Positions 11,070-23,769 of a stretch of DNA of 64,000 nucleotides are shown here, piece after piece. The stretch covers positions 46,136,821 through 46,200,820 of the forward strand of contig OY978529.1 of the NCBI GenBank assembly GCA_963854835.1, in the 5' to 3' direction. Position 1 is the stretch's first letter. Each line of letters starts with the position of its first letter. Made by a program: the position numbers and the translations under genes. The notes below the pieces were generated by a model. That model worked only from the letters and a program-made list of their open reading frames with translations, searched no databases and had not been told where the DNA came from. The DNA is from Megamerina dolium. Its lineage: Eukaryota > Arthropoda > Insecta > Diptera > Megamerinidae.

Positions 11070-13040
11070 CTTCGGGATGATATAATCAGTCTTGTCAGAA
11101 AGGTTCTGTGTTTGTTTTGTGAATAGACATTGCCTAGGGCTTTCCTCTCGAAAACTTTAAGAATCTTTGTAACAGTAGTGGAGAGCACATTTGAATAATT
11201 TTTAATTATATCAGAAATTTGAATGTGATCTTTGTTTCTATAGATTTTCTTTAATTTTTTAAACTTATTTGTCTCAGATTTAACTCCAATTTCCATGTGG
11301 ATGCCATTTGAAAATACAAATTTTGTTTTGTTTAACAGAAAGTTAACTCTGTGATCATGAAATTTAGTCAAAACTTATTGAGATACCTTGTATTTAGATA
11401 TACGTAAGTATACGAATATATATATATGTTAATATTCCAACCAATGAATGATAAATGTTCAAGTGGCAACTGCAAAGTTTTGCGTAAATATACATATCGT
11501 GCATACGTGTACATTCATAAAAATTTGTGGCATTTTTTTTTGTTTTTTTTTTGGCGAAAATGTTTAAGTAAATTTCAAGAGATTACGACATTTTTTACAT
11601 CTGCGAGTATATTAAAAAAAATTATTTTCTTTAATTTAATATTTGTTTTAATTTCTTCTCAGTTCAGGTAATAAGTTTACTTACATGTATCAATAACAAT
11701 GAGAGTGAATGTGTATGGATGTGGGTGTGAGTGTGGGTGTGCATATATGTTACAATATAATTGTACGTGTAAATATCATGGCTTTAAATGTCAACATATA
11801 TTATTTCTACCTTCTGTATATACCATATGGATGGCTGTAAGCAATTGTTGGGTCTTACCTTGTGTTGCTCCACGTATAATAATTTCGTATTTGCTTCTGT
11901 CGAAATTGTTGAAAATTTCTTCCACCAATAACCGCCAAACATAAAATTATACACATATACACACACACACACTCACTTATTACTATAAGTACTGTGAAAG
12001 GAAGGTTTAATTAGTGTTTTATTTATATGCGTATGTGTGTGTATGTGTGTGTGGGTGTATTCATCCTTCTTTTACATACTCGTACGAGTATATACAATAC
12101 ATTGTATAACATTTTATAATAAATTTCATTAAAAATAAAGAAGAAAATTAAAATTCACCTATAGAATGTGGTAAAAGCAAGGAAATAAGGAAGGAAATAA
12201 AGACTGAAAGGAAATTTTATTATTGCACACAAGAGATTGATACTCATACATACATATATGTAGGTGTATAAGCAAGCAATATTGAATGAGAAAGTCTCTG
12301 AATGCAAGCTAGGATTGTACTATAAAAATTAAATTATTTTACGATTTACGATTTTTACTCGTATTACACAAGCCACATCACATCATACTACCATTATGTA
12401 TGAATTATTGTTTGAAAACTTTTGTTTGACTGTACAATTAAATATATATGTTTTAAATATGTACATTAAGTAATACATATATGTATGTGAGTGAATATTT
12501 ATTATCATATATATTCTTGTTTTATAGTATTTGACCTGAAGTTAATTTAAAAGTGTATATGTATTTCAACATTTAATTTTACACCAAGCATATTCTTCAT
12601 TGTGGATTGGTATTGTGAACAACAACAACAACAACTATAACAATATAATACAAATACGCAAAAATATGCGTGGCTAATGCTCTGGCATATTGCTATAGTC
12701 TTATATACTACAGACTACATTATAGGCCATTGACAGGTATTAAAATTCAGTTGAACCAAACATACAAACCTGATTTTTGAGCATTGACTATGTAATTTTT
12801 CATATAAGCATACGTTGAAAAATGGATATTTTGTGACGTTTTTTTTTTTACTATTAATTTATTGGTAATATGGTGTATGTATGAGATTTTATGTTTTTTT
12901 TTTTTGTTTTAATACAAATGACATGTATTACAACTCATACGCGGTTAGATGCAACTAAAATGCAACAAACAAGCATTTTTAAAATATTAGAAATGACTGA
13001 ATAAGCAATTACCTACAATTACCTACTTTGAGTATCTATG
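11070..13040. other. AT-rich non-coding DNA
   Basis: No host gene is supported. An open frame on the minus strand at 11066-11371 (101 codons, Lys/Asn-rich, containing KILKVFERKALGNVY) abuts the LINE. It could be a further retroelement scrap, but the match is too weak to call. GT/AC-type runs occur around 11955-11975 and 12030-12055, and an AAC run at about 12619-12637. Confidence 0.45.
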
Positions 13041-13042
13041 TA

Positions 13043-14114
13043 TAAGGTATAGTACAAAGAAATCCTTTATTTTTGCATTAAATTGAAGATATTATTGAGC
13101 ATAGTTAGAATGATCCGATTTAGGTCAAATATGCACCTTTTTGTTCGATAACTTGTTGCCATTTTGAAGGTAATTTCATAATGCCACTCTCATAGAAACT
13201 CTCGTCCCTATTGGCAAAAAACTGGGACAGTCGATTTTCACAAGCTTCTCTTGAGGCGAATTTTTCAGCAGCAAAATCATTCGCTATAGACAGGAACCTC
13301 CCAACAAAGCACCCGAAACTTCTGGCGAGTCACTATCGATGTATGTGGCCTGGCGTTGTCATGATGGAACACAATTCCTCTCCTATTGGCCAAAGCTGGT
13401 CCAATTGTTGACAGTACAGTTCGGAATTAAGAGTTTGACCGTAGGGGAGCAGCTCATAGCCGATGATTCCTTGTCAATTCCACCAAACACATAGCAAAAC
13501 CTTCCTGACCGTCAATCATGGCTTGGCCACCGTTTGCGCTGGCTCACCGCGATTAAACCACGACCGTTTTCGCTTGACATTGTCGTAAGTGACCCACTTT
13601 TCATCACCAATAACCATCTGCTTCAGAAATGGATCGATTTTGTTGCGATTCAGCAGCGATTCGCAGATGGAAATTCGGTCCATGAGGTTTTTTGCGTTAA
13701 CTTGTGTGGCACCCATACATCAAGCTTCTTTTTGTATCCAATTTTTGTATTTAAATGTTTCCAAACGGTTTTTTGTGCAATTTTTAGCTCCTGGGCAACA
13801 GAAACAGCGTTTACATGACGGTCAGACTCGACGATTTCCATTATTTTATCGATATTTTCGACAGTTGACCTTCCAGAGCGTGCTGCAACTTTGACATCAA
13901 AATTACCGGAACGGAATCGACGAAACCAAAATTGCACGTGATTGGCTGTTATAGTATCAGGACCATTGCCTTTATCGAAGAAAAACTGTGAAATATGGTG
14001 TATTTTCTCTTTACTGGTGTCCATCTTTGACGTGTGTGCACATATACAACGCGAGATACAGATCACTAAAGCCATCTATTGGAAAAAGAATGGAGTTCAT
14101 TTTACTACACCTGA
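13043..14114 (-). mobile_element. Mariner element, third lineage, internally deleted
   Basis: Diverged inverted repeats bound the element: the left end reads TAAGGTATAGTAC and the right end is the complement of TCAGGTGTAGTAAAATGAA. TA lies on each side (13041-13042 and 14115-14116). The 1,072-bp element encodes a minus-strand transposase different from both the irritans-like and Mos1-like copies in this window. The terminal repeats differ at several places, pointing to considerable age. Confidence 0.82.
13119..14024 (-). pseudogene. Mariner transposase, frameshifted, third catalytic Asp region deleted
   Basis: The start is at 14024 (MDTSKEKIHHISQFFFDKG). The DNA-binding region has WFRRFRSGNFDVKVAARSGR and DVWVPHKLTQK. 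The catalytic part begins MVIGDEKWVTYDNVKRKRSW (first Asp present). After stop codons in a shifted frame come ELLPYGQTLNSELYCQQLDQ and then HDNARPHTS, which holds the second Asp. The stretch that should read like YSPDLAPSDYHLF is missing. The frame resumes at about ASREACENRLSQFFANRDES and runs to WQQVIEQKGAYLT and a stop at 13119. It is inactive. Confidence 0.87.
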
Positions 14115-14116
14115 TA

Positions 14117-16766
14117 TTTAATTATCATAGTGGTTGTGGTGTTGTAAATCTTTTATTTTTTTATATTTTGTATTCATACAAATTGATAATAGTAATAATA
14201 ATAATAGCTGTTGTATGCAACACATCATCACAGTGCTTTCTTGGCATTTTCTACCATCAATCAAACAACAGATAGGCAGAGATAGTCCACCAACAAACCA
14301 ACCAACCAACTTACTAACTAACCAACAAGCCAAACAACAAACAATATTTTGTTTAAAGAAGCTTAATAAACTCTTAGTCATTGCTTTGTCATGCTACTCC
14401 CACATACACACTGTTATTTTGCTATTTTGCTCTTTGGTCTGTCTTCTTTTTATTTTGGCAAATTAAATTATGATGCGACAGTTCTTTTTTTGTGAAGGTT
14501 TCTAGTTTTTTTTTTTGTCCTTTAACCATTATTATTGTGTTATCGCTGTTATTGTTTTGTTGTTGTGGTTGTTTCTGTTAATTTGTGTGTGTTTCTCATT
14601 TTTAGTGTTTTTTTTTATCACTTTATGTATATACACTATGTTCAACAAAATAAATGCTTGCTTGCATCATTTTATAATCGGTAAACAAAAACATTTTGAA
14701 TATAAAAACTATGACAAAAAAAAATCAAACCATGCAGATATGCAGACATATGAAATGCTTGCAGCTAAATACTACTCCAGTAGGTACCTTCACAAAGCTT
14801 TCGCTACAGATATTCTAATAGCAAAATTGTTTAAATCTTTGGTGGGAGTATGTCATCGTTTTGATCCCTTACGAGTAAAAACTTTGCCATTTTACATTCA
14901 AATAACGTAATCTAATAAACTAGGCTCAACTTTTCTCATTTTGTGGCACATTTTGGTGACAACAAATACCATTTGTTGGGTAAAATTTATTCATTTTGTT
15001 ATTAATCGCTTCCATTGTATTCTATAACTAGAGAGATTTTCTGTATGCTAATGAATTCTTTAAAAATATTTAACTAAATTATTCCCACATCTAAAAAACC
15101 TGTTGTTGACCATTTAATAGCAATAAAATTTGTATATTGTTTGACAAAAATGTTTTTTTTTTTGGTTTGTTTTGTGTGTTCTAACAATTAAAGCTCAATC
15201 ATTCAATATGTTTATAACAAAATATGCGCCATTTAGTTTTGACATACCTTAGAAGTGTTCATCAGTGTTTTATTATGACGAAGTAAGATCCTATACAATG
15301 AGTAAAAAGTCATCAAGCTTCATCAAGTCACTTTTGCCAATCGAGCTTTCTCAAATTTTGACCTGACGTTATCCTAATCCTAAAAAAAACGCCTTTCTGT
15401 TGACTAATCTCGAAAGATTTTGCTGAAGCTATTCATTTAATCATGCAATACTAGAAACAATGCAGCTCAGAATGTACAGCTCCTCTCCTTGGACCTATTG
15501 AAAGAGCTGCTGATATGCCTGCTAATGCTATTCGTACTTTTCAGACATTGTCTTATCTTACTTACTGGGTAGCTACTTCTATGTCAGCATTAAAAGTATC
15601 TAGTTTAAGATACTGCTACTGTTGTTGCTGTTGCTGTTATTGTTCCTGTCTTTGCTTCAACATTTTGTCATATTTGCTGAATCGTTTGATATTTTCTATA
15701 CTACATGGTTGGCCATAGCATTTGCCCGTCCTTTCATGCTCTGGTCCTGTTTTGCTTGTTCTTCATCAGATATGCTATCAGTATTATTCATTAGGATGCC
15801 AAGTACAATGGGCGATAATCTTATAATGTATATAAAGTTTCTATGTGCATCTACTGTGTACATTAGACGTGTCAAAATGTTCAAAAGAGGTATAATAGGA
15901 AAATCAATCTGAAGAAATGAAACTAGAAAAAATTCGACTAAATCACAAAAGTAGTGAAAAAGTACAAAATTAGTACTTCTGTAATAATTTTGGCATATGG
16001 ACGACTATAGTGTAATTATACAATTTTGTTGCTTTTGTTATACATCTTAACCCTTTATATGCCATATATATTTTAATGGGATACTTTAGCCTTTCTTTAC
16101 GACTAGATTTTTTTGCACTAAACATATAAAGTTCACAAGGCTGAGGACAATGTTTAGATTTTTGAATTGAAATATTGACTTTTGTTTCCAGAAACTAGTT
16201 AGTTGGTTAAAACAGCGTATGACTGTATTTCATTTTTTTGATGATTCCCCAGAAAAAAATGTTTCATGTCTCTGCAAGAGACCTCTAGAAAATTCAATCA
16301 ACTCAATAAATTTTGTTGCAAAATTTTTTTTTTCGCAAAAAGCTTTTATTCAAATTCACTGTAATTGAAAATGGCAAATGCCAAAAATTCCATTGGACAT
16401 CGCTAATGTATATACATTATATACATATATACATTGTTTGTATTAACTCCATAATTCTAAATAATATATATTTAGTATTTTTTCCTTATACAAGAACCTG
16501 TCATATAGTTATAATAAAAAAATAATAATAAAATAAAATGCACACACATATTTTAATAATAAACTTCAAAAATCATAAAATAACTTTTTCATTAACAAGA
16601 ATATATGCAACATCTTGCAAACAATATTTTTTACTTTAAAAACTAACAACAACTAAAGGAATACTTTTTTATATCCAACACCTCGATTTCGCTTTAAAAT
16701 CGAAAAAAAAAATGCCTTTTAACATTTGAAATATATGATGATTATAAATTTAAGGACACAAACATT
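14117..16766. other. AT-rich non-coding DNA
   Basis: No gene is recognised. The longest open frame (14515-14910, +, 131 codons) starts in Phe/Leu/Val-rich low-complexity sequence. Its second half has no family motif, no obvious splice signals and no conserved pattern, so I do not call it. A CTG/TTG-type cluster at about 15612-15650 is simple repeat. Confidence 0.5.
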
Positions 16767-16768
16767 TA

Positions 16769-17297
16769 CAGTAGAGTGCCAAAAAATTGCGAATATAATT
16801 TTTAAATATTTCCATTGTGATACTTATTTGCTAAGACGCAGAAAAAATCAATCATTTAAAAAAAGAAATGAGATTTTGAAAATATTTTGCTTATGAAAAT
16901 GTTCTAATCGATGAAATCAATCAAGGATATAGAATAAGCTCTAGGTTAGGATTTATGTTGCTTCTATTTCGATTCAAATTTCTATTTGCAATATGAAAAT
17001 TCATACCGCCTTATTTCGAGGGGAGAAAAATGAATATGAGATCAATATTTAACCTCCTAGGAAGTGAACGTTCAAATTAAAAATTCTTATGATTTCATAA
17101 TTCTTTTGTTGTTTTGCTTTTGTTAAGTTTTGTAACTACTTAAAGCTTAACCTTATACTTATAGTTTTATTTTTGGGCATTTTTCGCTTTTTAAAAGTCC
17201 CTTATCAAATATCTTCTAATAAGAATTGTGATTCAATATGAAATTAAAAAGATGAAACATTATTCTAAAAGTTTTCAAATTGTTTTGCACTATACTG
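16769..17297. mobile_element. Non-coding Tc1/mariner-type element with TA duplication
   Basis: The left end CAGTAGAGTGCCAAAAA and the inverted right end CAGTATAGTGCAAAACAATT match over about 20-24 bp with a few differences. Each is flanked by TA (16767-16768 and 17298-17299). The 529-bp interior has no coding potential that I can see. CAGT at the ends together with TA is the pattern of Tc1-like elements, so this is probably a deletion derivative. No transposase of that type was seen in the window. Confidence 0.68.
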
Positions 17298-17299
17298 TA

Positions 17300-18949
17300 C
17301 ATTCATAAGAAAGTAATAATAATACACAAGGGATAGTAAAAACAACCAATATATTTATAATACCAAAAAAAAAAAAAAAACTTTTTAAGTAGGCTGTTAT
17401 AATAATACAGGTAGATGTTTCTTTTGTAGATGTGTTGGTCTTTACTTTAAAGAACTAGTGCTGCGTGGATAACGTTTTACAAAAGTTATCAGAACACCAA
17501 AGAAATACTATACATATGTAGGTATACCGACGAAAGTAGGCTCAAAGCCAAAAGGACACATACATACGCAACATATGCAGTATTTCTTTTGTTCAATTTC
17601 GCTATAAAATTCTGTCACTTTACCCTTGTATAAGTATCTATGCATATATACATATGTATATATACAAGTATTGTTAGTGCTTGGAGTACATCGTTAGTCC
17701 ATTCATGCAATATCTTACCGTAAGGCTCATGCCTACCTGTACACAAAAAGAAGAGGAAGAAAAAAACTTAACTTGTGGCAATATCAAATGTAAGAAAGTA
17801 TGGAAGTGTAACAGTGTATGTTTATATATACCAACATTCATATGCCCTTTGTTGCAGGTGTACAACAACAACAACAAGAATACAAAAAAAAAATGATCAT
17901 GTGGTTTTTTTGGTGTCTTCTAAATAAATTTAGAAATGTACTTTCATACACATATTGTATATTTGTATAGATGTGTATACATATATAGAGTACATACACC
18001 TCGACAGTAGTTTTACGTATTATAATATTATTTATAATATTACAACAAAATACACAATTTTGTATAGAGTACTTTCTTCAACTGCTTCTTGTAGGACATG
18101 TACAATGTATGAACATAAGAGCAGGTCAATTTCTTCACAAATCGTACACCACAATATGATTCTAAGTGGTATTTCAATGTAAATATATTTACAATTGCCA
18201 TTGGATTATTTTCTTATTTTATGTTAAATGTTGAATTTATATCACCCTGTTAATTTTACCCACCCTAATATGCATACACCTATTTATAGTATACACTCAT
18301 AAGTATAAATGTGCCACATTTTGCCTTTGTATGAGTATGAGTATGAGTACTGTAGTTCATTACAGGTTTCTTTCACCGTTATATTATTATATTTGACCTT
18401 ACCAAAGTTAAGGTCTTTTTACACTCATTATTAACACCAACACCAACACTAACAACAACAACAACAACAGCAATGCACACTTTTTTACAATGCGAATAAA
18501 AAACTATTAACAGCAGACTAAAATTTTTATCGACTTTTAAATCATTAACACATACACAACTAATTGAAATGATACACATTCAAAATATTGACGAAGTCAT
18601 TCAACATGTATCCGCATTTGAATTATACAAAAAATACAACAACAACAACAACAACAACAACAAAAACGCTTAATGTTTGTTTATTTGATTTTGTATTGTT
18701 TTTTTTTTGTTTTTTTTGTGTTAGTGTTAGTGTTAGTGTTAGTGTTAGTGTTAGTGCAAACCCACAAGGTCAAAATAATTTTTTCCAATATTTATGTATA
18801 TGTATTCATCACGTGTTGTATGCATTAAGATGTTAAAAAATATACATGACTTCCAGCATCTAAAGACCATTCGATCGATCGATGGATCGAAAAAATAACC
18901 GGACAAGCAAAAAATGAAAATAAAATTTAAACAAATTTGGAAAGTTTAC
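17300..18949. other. AT-rich non-coding DNA with (AAC)n and (TTAGTG)n
   Basis: No gene is recognised. The segment holds an AAC microsatellite (about 18636-18666), a hexamer array annotated separately, and a GATC-rich patch (CGATCGATCGATGGATCG) near 18873. Short open frames are simple-repeat translations. Confidence 0.5.
18716..18757 (+). repeat. (GTGTTA)n hexanucleotide microsatellite
   Basis: Six to seven perfect copies of the six-base unit GTGTTA occur in a row. Hexamers are less usual than the di-, tri- and tetranucleotide tracts that dominate this window. Confidence 0.9.
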
Positions 18950-19460
18950 CTTCGGTCATTCAAACATATTCGCATGTTGATCAAAATAATCGTAAGTGGT
19001 GCTGAATAGTTCCAATCCTATAGCTTTTTATATGATCGTGTGCCAAATACGTTCGAGAAAATACTGAAAATGAGTAGGTAGGCGTGGTTTGAATTTGTTT
19101 TCACTAATTTTCGAACCCGTCGAACCAAGTTTAAGCTTGAGAACATTATATTTTCGTATGAAAAGTATAAAAAGAATTATCTGAAAGCATACGTGCTCAT
19201 GGAAGGTAGGCGGTATTTTTTCCGATTTGTCTTATTTTTTTAAGATATCGATTAATTTGTAAATTTTCAACAGCATTCAATATGTTTAACGTAGTTTTTA
19301 TCCGAATTTCGCCCATTTACGAACTCATCCGTTCGATTGTGAAGCAGACAGACATGGCTAAATCGACTTAGGGCTTTTCATCATGTCTGTCACCTCATCT
19401 TATGGGTGTTACAAACGGAAACACAAACTCAATATACTCATGACTTTTGAAGTGTAGGGT
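18950..19460. repeat. Probable old dispersed-repeat remnant
   Basis: The stretch has a more balanced base composition than its surroundings. It contains GACAGACATGGCTAAATCGA at about 19350, a phrase I associate with repeats dispersed through fly genomes, and a related GACGTGGCTAAATCA occurs near 20932. No coding remains or termini were identified, so the family is unassigned. Confidence 0.4.
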
Positions 19461-20396
19461 AACATATAAAGAATACTAAAGTAAAGAGCCAAGAATTACC
19501 CAACACCATCATACAATTTAAAACTCAAAAAGAAACTGGTTAGCTTACACATTAGTTAGTTAGCATATACAAGATATCTTATATACACATAAATGCAAGT
19601 ATCTATTTTTATATGAATAGATTTTCGTTTTCATTTAGCACAGCATAATCACAGCAAAATACCGCATTTCAAGTTTAAGACCAACAACGGCAACAGCAGC
19701 AGACATTTGGGACATAGACATATAGACGCATAGTTATCATATACACATAGATCTTTGGTTTAGTATGTTATGTACATATTTATCAATGTTATTTACACAA
19801 TATTTGCTGTTGCTGTATTAATTCAAGTTCAAGGAAAACTGAATAAGTCTGCATTTGTAAGTTGCTAACCTACTTACCTACCATCCTACATACGAGTATA
19901 TATATTGATATTTATATGCTTATACTCACATCCATAAGCATTTTTAATTAAAGTTGTCTTTATCTTTAGAATCTTATTCTTGAGCAAAAAAATAAGTTTA
20001 TATAAGATAGTATGGTAAGATAATAAATGTATCTGAGATACAATCTTTTGACAAAAGTGCAAAGTACAAATAAATGAAATTTATTTTGAAATTATTTTTG
20101 ATTGATTTTAAAGCAAAATTTAAAGAAAATATTTGGCATCTTTAATAGTCCCTCATCGTACCAAATTGTTTTTAAATATTTTTTTTCTTTCTATCTTACG
20201 TCAAGGAAATTTAGTTATTGTATATGTATAGTGTTGTTGTTGTTGTTCTTGTTTCGCACAAAATATTACTGTATATAAATATAAACAGGGTGATATAAAC
20301 ATAATTATTTTTCAAGAAATTATAGGAAGTAACAATAAAAAATAACGACAAACTAATGATTTTTTTCATACGAAATTTTGGTATAATTTTTTGAGT

Positions 20397-20545
20397 ACAA
20401 CAACAATTTGGCATGGAAAAGCATCTAAATGAGCTCTGTGACAAAGCTCAGAAAAACTGATGCCAAAAGAGTTCCAACAATCGGAAGGCCCAATATAAAT
20501 TGGTCCTTTGCAATATTGTCCAAAGTTAACATCCGCAAGATTACT
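20397..20545 (+). mobile_element. Partial copy of the tRNA-derived SINE (body only)
   Basis: The plus strand aligns by eye to the SINE body of the 6.35-kb copy: GGCATGGAAAAGCATCT, GAGCTCTGTGACAAAGCTCA, then GGTCCTTTGCAATATTGTCC. The tRNA-like head and the far 3' end are absent or unrecognisable. It is more diverged than the 35.7-kb and 60.9-kb copies. Confidence 0.72.
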
Positions 20546-21064
20546 GCGAATAGAACATTTACTAATAGTTATATGATGAATTTTTAAATTTATTTTCAAT
20601 TTTTTGATTTACCGTATTTCACTAAATGTAATAGTAATTTTTGACGTTTGAGTCTATATAAATTGCATGTTGATATAAGAAAGCAACAGTTGATGAGTTC
20701 GTTCCTTGATTAAGTAGAACACCCTTTATACTAATGATAGAATAGCATACGATAGTGTTGTAGTTTATTAGCAAGACTAAATACATATTTCAAATTTTAA
20801 ACACATTAATTAATTTGAAACAATTGTGCTCTCTGTGATATGAGTGATATACGCAGTAATATATATATATTTATATATTTTTGTACCTACAAACAATATA
20901 TGTACATATTTCAGATTTTATATATATGCAGACGTGGCTAAATCACATAGCAACATGTAAATATGTTTGCATCAATGCTAACATTTATATTTTCAAATAC
21001 TAAATTTTTAAAAATTTTCAAAAATAAAAAGCAAATAAGTCTATTGTGCACACAGTTACATAGG
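20546..21064. other. AT-rich non-coding DNA
   Basis: Nothing recognisable between the SINE piece and the minisatellite apart from TA-rich runs at about 20860-20880. Confidence 0.5.
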
Positions 21065-21199
21065 CACATGTATATATAGACACTTAGACACATGTATATA
21101 TAGACGTATAGACACATGTATATATAGACAAATAGACACATGTATATATAGACACATAGAAACATGTATATAGAGACACGTAGCAACATGTATATATGC
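21065..21199. repeat. 24-bp minisatellite, about 5.6 copies
   Basis: The unit is CACATGTATATATAGACA followed by six variable bases ending AGA. It repeats in strict 24-bp register, with most differences confined to the last third of each unit. Because 24 is a multiple of three, the minus strand reads as a Tyr/Met/Cys/Leu octapeptide repeat within 20938-21231. That open frame is a by-product of the repeat and not a gene. Confidence 0.9.
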
Positions 21200-21699
21200 A
21201 TGATGACGAGAGTGCTAACACGGTAATCCAAATCCTCTTAAATAGGACTTTTCCATGCTCATATTTATGATGATTTTATGATTATCCTTTTAAATATGTG
21301 TGTTTTATTTATTGTTGTGTTAGTAGTATATTCAGAAATTTGGAATTTTTTGGAATTTTTCGGTGGACTAACGGTAAAATATATGCATTATTTGCATATA
21401 ATTAATATCTTTGTAAAGTAACAATCAGTTTAATATCTCGTCTAGCAAATAATAACAGTATTTTAAATAAATAAAATTGTTTATATTTATATTTTATATT
21501 CAAAGGAAATAAATTACAAATGTACAAAAATGTATTGTAGTAAAATGTACAATCCGAAAAAATCTGTAAATGCTCCAAAATCATTCTTTTCGAAACCATT
21601 TTGGATTGCTATTGTTTGCTTGGAAGAAGTAACAAGATCGACCTTTCATGAATAATTTTCTTGAAAATTTTCTCAATGTCAATGCATACAATACGATGC

Positions 21700-21800
21700 C
21701 TCGTAGATATAGTTAAAGTTATAATTGGCTTTTTGACAGATTTTAGTATGGGAAATATGTCAAACTAATTTTAAAATGATTCTAACTTTGACCGATATGT
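21700..21800. mobile_element. Short palindromic MITE-like element, copy 2
   Basis: It shares the core TTTTTGACAGATTTT, AAATATGTCAAAC and ATGATTCTAACTTTGAC with the element at 10030-10153, in the same order and orientation. About 20 bp of the left arm are lost, so the terminal palindrome is incomplete here. Confidence 0.7.
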
Positions 21801-23300
21801 TTATGAACGATTTTTAAATACAATTTGCAAAAATTCTGTTTAGTTTTCTATGTGTTGGCTCACATTATCGAAGATTAGCTGTGCATTCATTCGAAACTAA
21901 GAAATTGTTTTTCAAATTTGAAAAACTAGTAGTGGTAATATTAGTATGTTGCAAGAATCAATTATTTATTAACGTTTGCGTTTACAAATGAACAAAATGA
22001 CAGATACAAAAAAAAAAGAAAAGAAAAACACTACGTATAAAAAAAGCATGCGAGTATTAGTAGTAATACGCGAATGAAAAGACGACAAAAAAAAAACACA
22101 AGACAAATTCATGAAGGCGAAACATACAAAGGAAATCTACATACTAAATTTAAAAATGAAAAAAAATAAAATAAAATAAAATAAAAGCAAGTTGAAACAA
22201 ATAAACATAAATACACTATTCTACATGTAGTGGATTAAGTTATTGAGATGGAAAAGTACCTACCTATTCAAGAAATAAGAAAAGATTTAAACGCTTGAAA
22301 AATGATGCTTATGTTTGAAAGGCAGGAAATCTATACATACATACATACATACATACATATAGTATGTGTAAAAATAACACAATATATGTACATTATACAT
22401 ATATTTGAATGATACTTATTATGTGCTCTGAAATGACAAAATAATAACATAGAAACCATCACACTCAAGGAGAAAGCACAATACAATTTGATGAGGTGCA
22501 ATGTTATTTCGAATTCTATACGTGACAATATTACGCATAATTGTGAAATATTCTCACATGCTCATTAATTTATTATAATGTTGGTTTCTCCATTGTTTTC
22601 TAATGACTGAGACAATTTATCTTTCCGCACTCGGTATCATTCTTCACGAAAAAATGTTGAAATGCGAATATTTCTACACAAGGCAATGCATTAGAGTTTC
22701 CGTATTGCAATTGAATATATATTAAATAAAGAACATTTCTTTGTTATACAGTTTCATTAGAAATATGTATATGTTACATAGAACATACATGTGCCATGTG
22801 CCATCATATTCTGTCTGTCAAGTGATAAAAATATTCTACTTTGAAAGTAAATGGATATATCAATACTCATATGTCATACTTATGATATGGTACTTGTTTC
22901 TTTTTGATCGTAAAAATCTATAATATTTTGGTTACAAATTTAAAAATCAAATGGGTCAGTCTGTAGTTTTTAAGAGGGCCGAATTTTTACCAAAATCATG
23001 TATATTTTTTTTAGAAGTCATACGAAATGGCTTCTGGTTTCGGATCTACTAAACAGAAAACAAAATTGTATACAATTTCAAGATAATTTTCGCTACAAGT
23101 AACATGTTGCTTTAAATATAGTTCCGTCGAGCCATACCGATTCATAATTCATACCATAGGGCTCTGTAGGACACAACGAGGTAATCTGGTAAGAGATGAA
23201 GTCGGGTGGATTTGATGAAAAATTAAAAATCGACAATTGGCCACATTTTCTTTTCATTGCTATGGGTCAGACATATAAATACTTTGATATATATGTATAT
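21801..23300. other. AT-rich non-coding DNA with (ATAC)n
   Basis: No gene is recognised. An ATAC microsatellite occupies about 22333-22358. Poly-A-rich stretches occur around 22010-22180. Confidence 0.5.
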
Positions 23301-23345
23301 TAGGGTGGGTCGATGAAAAAATTTTCAAATATTCATACCTTAAAA
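23301..23345. mobile_element. Possible terminus of a GGGTGGGTCGA-ended element
   Basis: TAGGGTGGGTCGATGAAAAA resembles both inverted ends of the 320-bp element at 27453-27772. No matching right end was found before the LINE remnant at about 23480, so this is a single end only. Confidence 0.4.
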
Positions 23346-23479
23346 TTATAGCTTACCCTGAGAGAGCATCTTTGTACAATTGAGAAAACGAAAACGCTGT
23401 TTTGATCGTGACTTTGACGTCGAAGCGTTGAAGAAGTCTCAATATGTCAATGATATAATGTCCCACTCGTATTTTTGTT

Positions 23480-23745
23480 GCTCTTCGGCTTGTTGTGATT
23501 CATGTTTAGCACATTCATCGGCCTGGTAGATCTCAGTGACCAGGGATTCAGCAGATCTTAATATCAAGTGTTGTCAGATCGAGCATACCGTTGCTTTGCA
23601 CACTTAAGCTTCTCAGATTTAGATCGTGGTAGTCCTCACAGATTCTAGAACCTCCAAATGAATGCCCGCTGCTGTACCGATATCAATAATGAGTCCATCG
23701 GTGAAGATGGTCAGGTCTTTTCCTGCCATGCGGGTTCAGTATCCC
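23480..23745 (-). pseudogene. Degenerate LINE RNase H remnant
   Basis: On the minus strand the frame includes MAGKDLTIFTDGLIIDIGT, which resembles the start of a LINE RNase H domain (TIFTDGS...GAG). It is followed by decayed sequence with stop codons, continuing to ECAKHESQQAEEQQKYE. The similarity is short and the assignment moderate. It may belong to the same RNase H-bearing group as the 10.3-kb and 57-kb pieces. Confidence 0.55.
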
Positions 23746-23769
23746 AATTCAACTTTTATGAAAGGTTCT

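Noticed and set aside
11066..11371. 101-codon minus-strand frame containing VFERKALGNVY
   Set aside because: It is vaguely like the tail of some LINE polyproteins (FERK.LR.I.G), but only over a few residues and with no supporting neighbours in order. Mentioned only inside the block entry.
14515..14910. 131-codon plus-strand open frame
   Set aside because: Its first half is T-rich low complexity, there is no recognised domain or splice context, and base composition is the same as the flanks.
17838..17870. A second ratchet-type junction, TTTGTTGCAG|GTGTAC
   Set aside because: The downstream donor half (GTGTAC) is poor and no plus-strand intron is known at this position.
18716..18757. Telomere-like repeat
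   Set aside because: The unit is GTGTTA, not TTAGG or TTAGGG, and flies do not use TTAGG telomeres; treated as a microsatellite.
20938..21231. 97-codon minus-strand frame with repeated Tyr-Met-Cys-Leu peptides
   Set aside because: It is produced by the 24-bp minisatellite read in phase, not a protein gene.
22333..22358. CRISPR-like or other regularly spaced array
   Set aside because: It is a plain ATAC microsatellite. No spacer-repeat structure occurs anywhere in the window.
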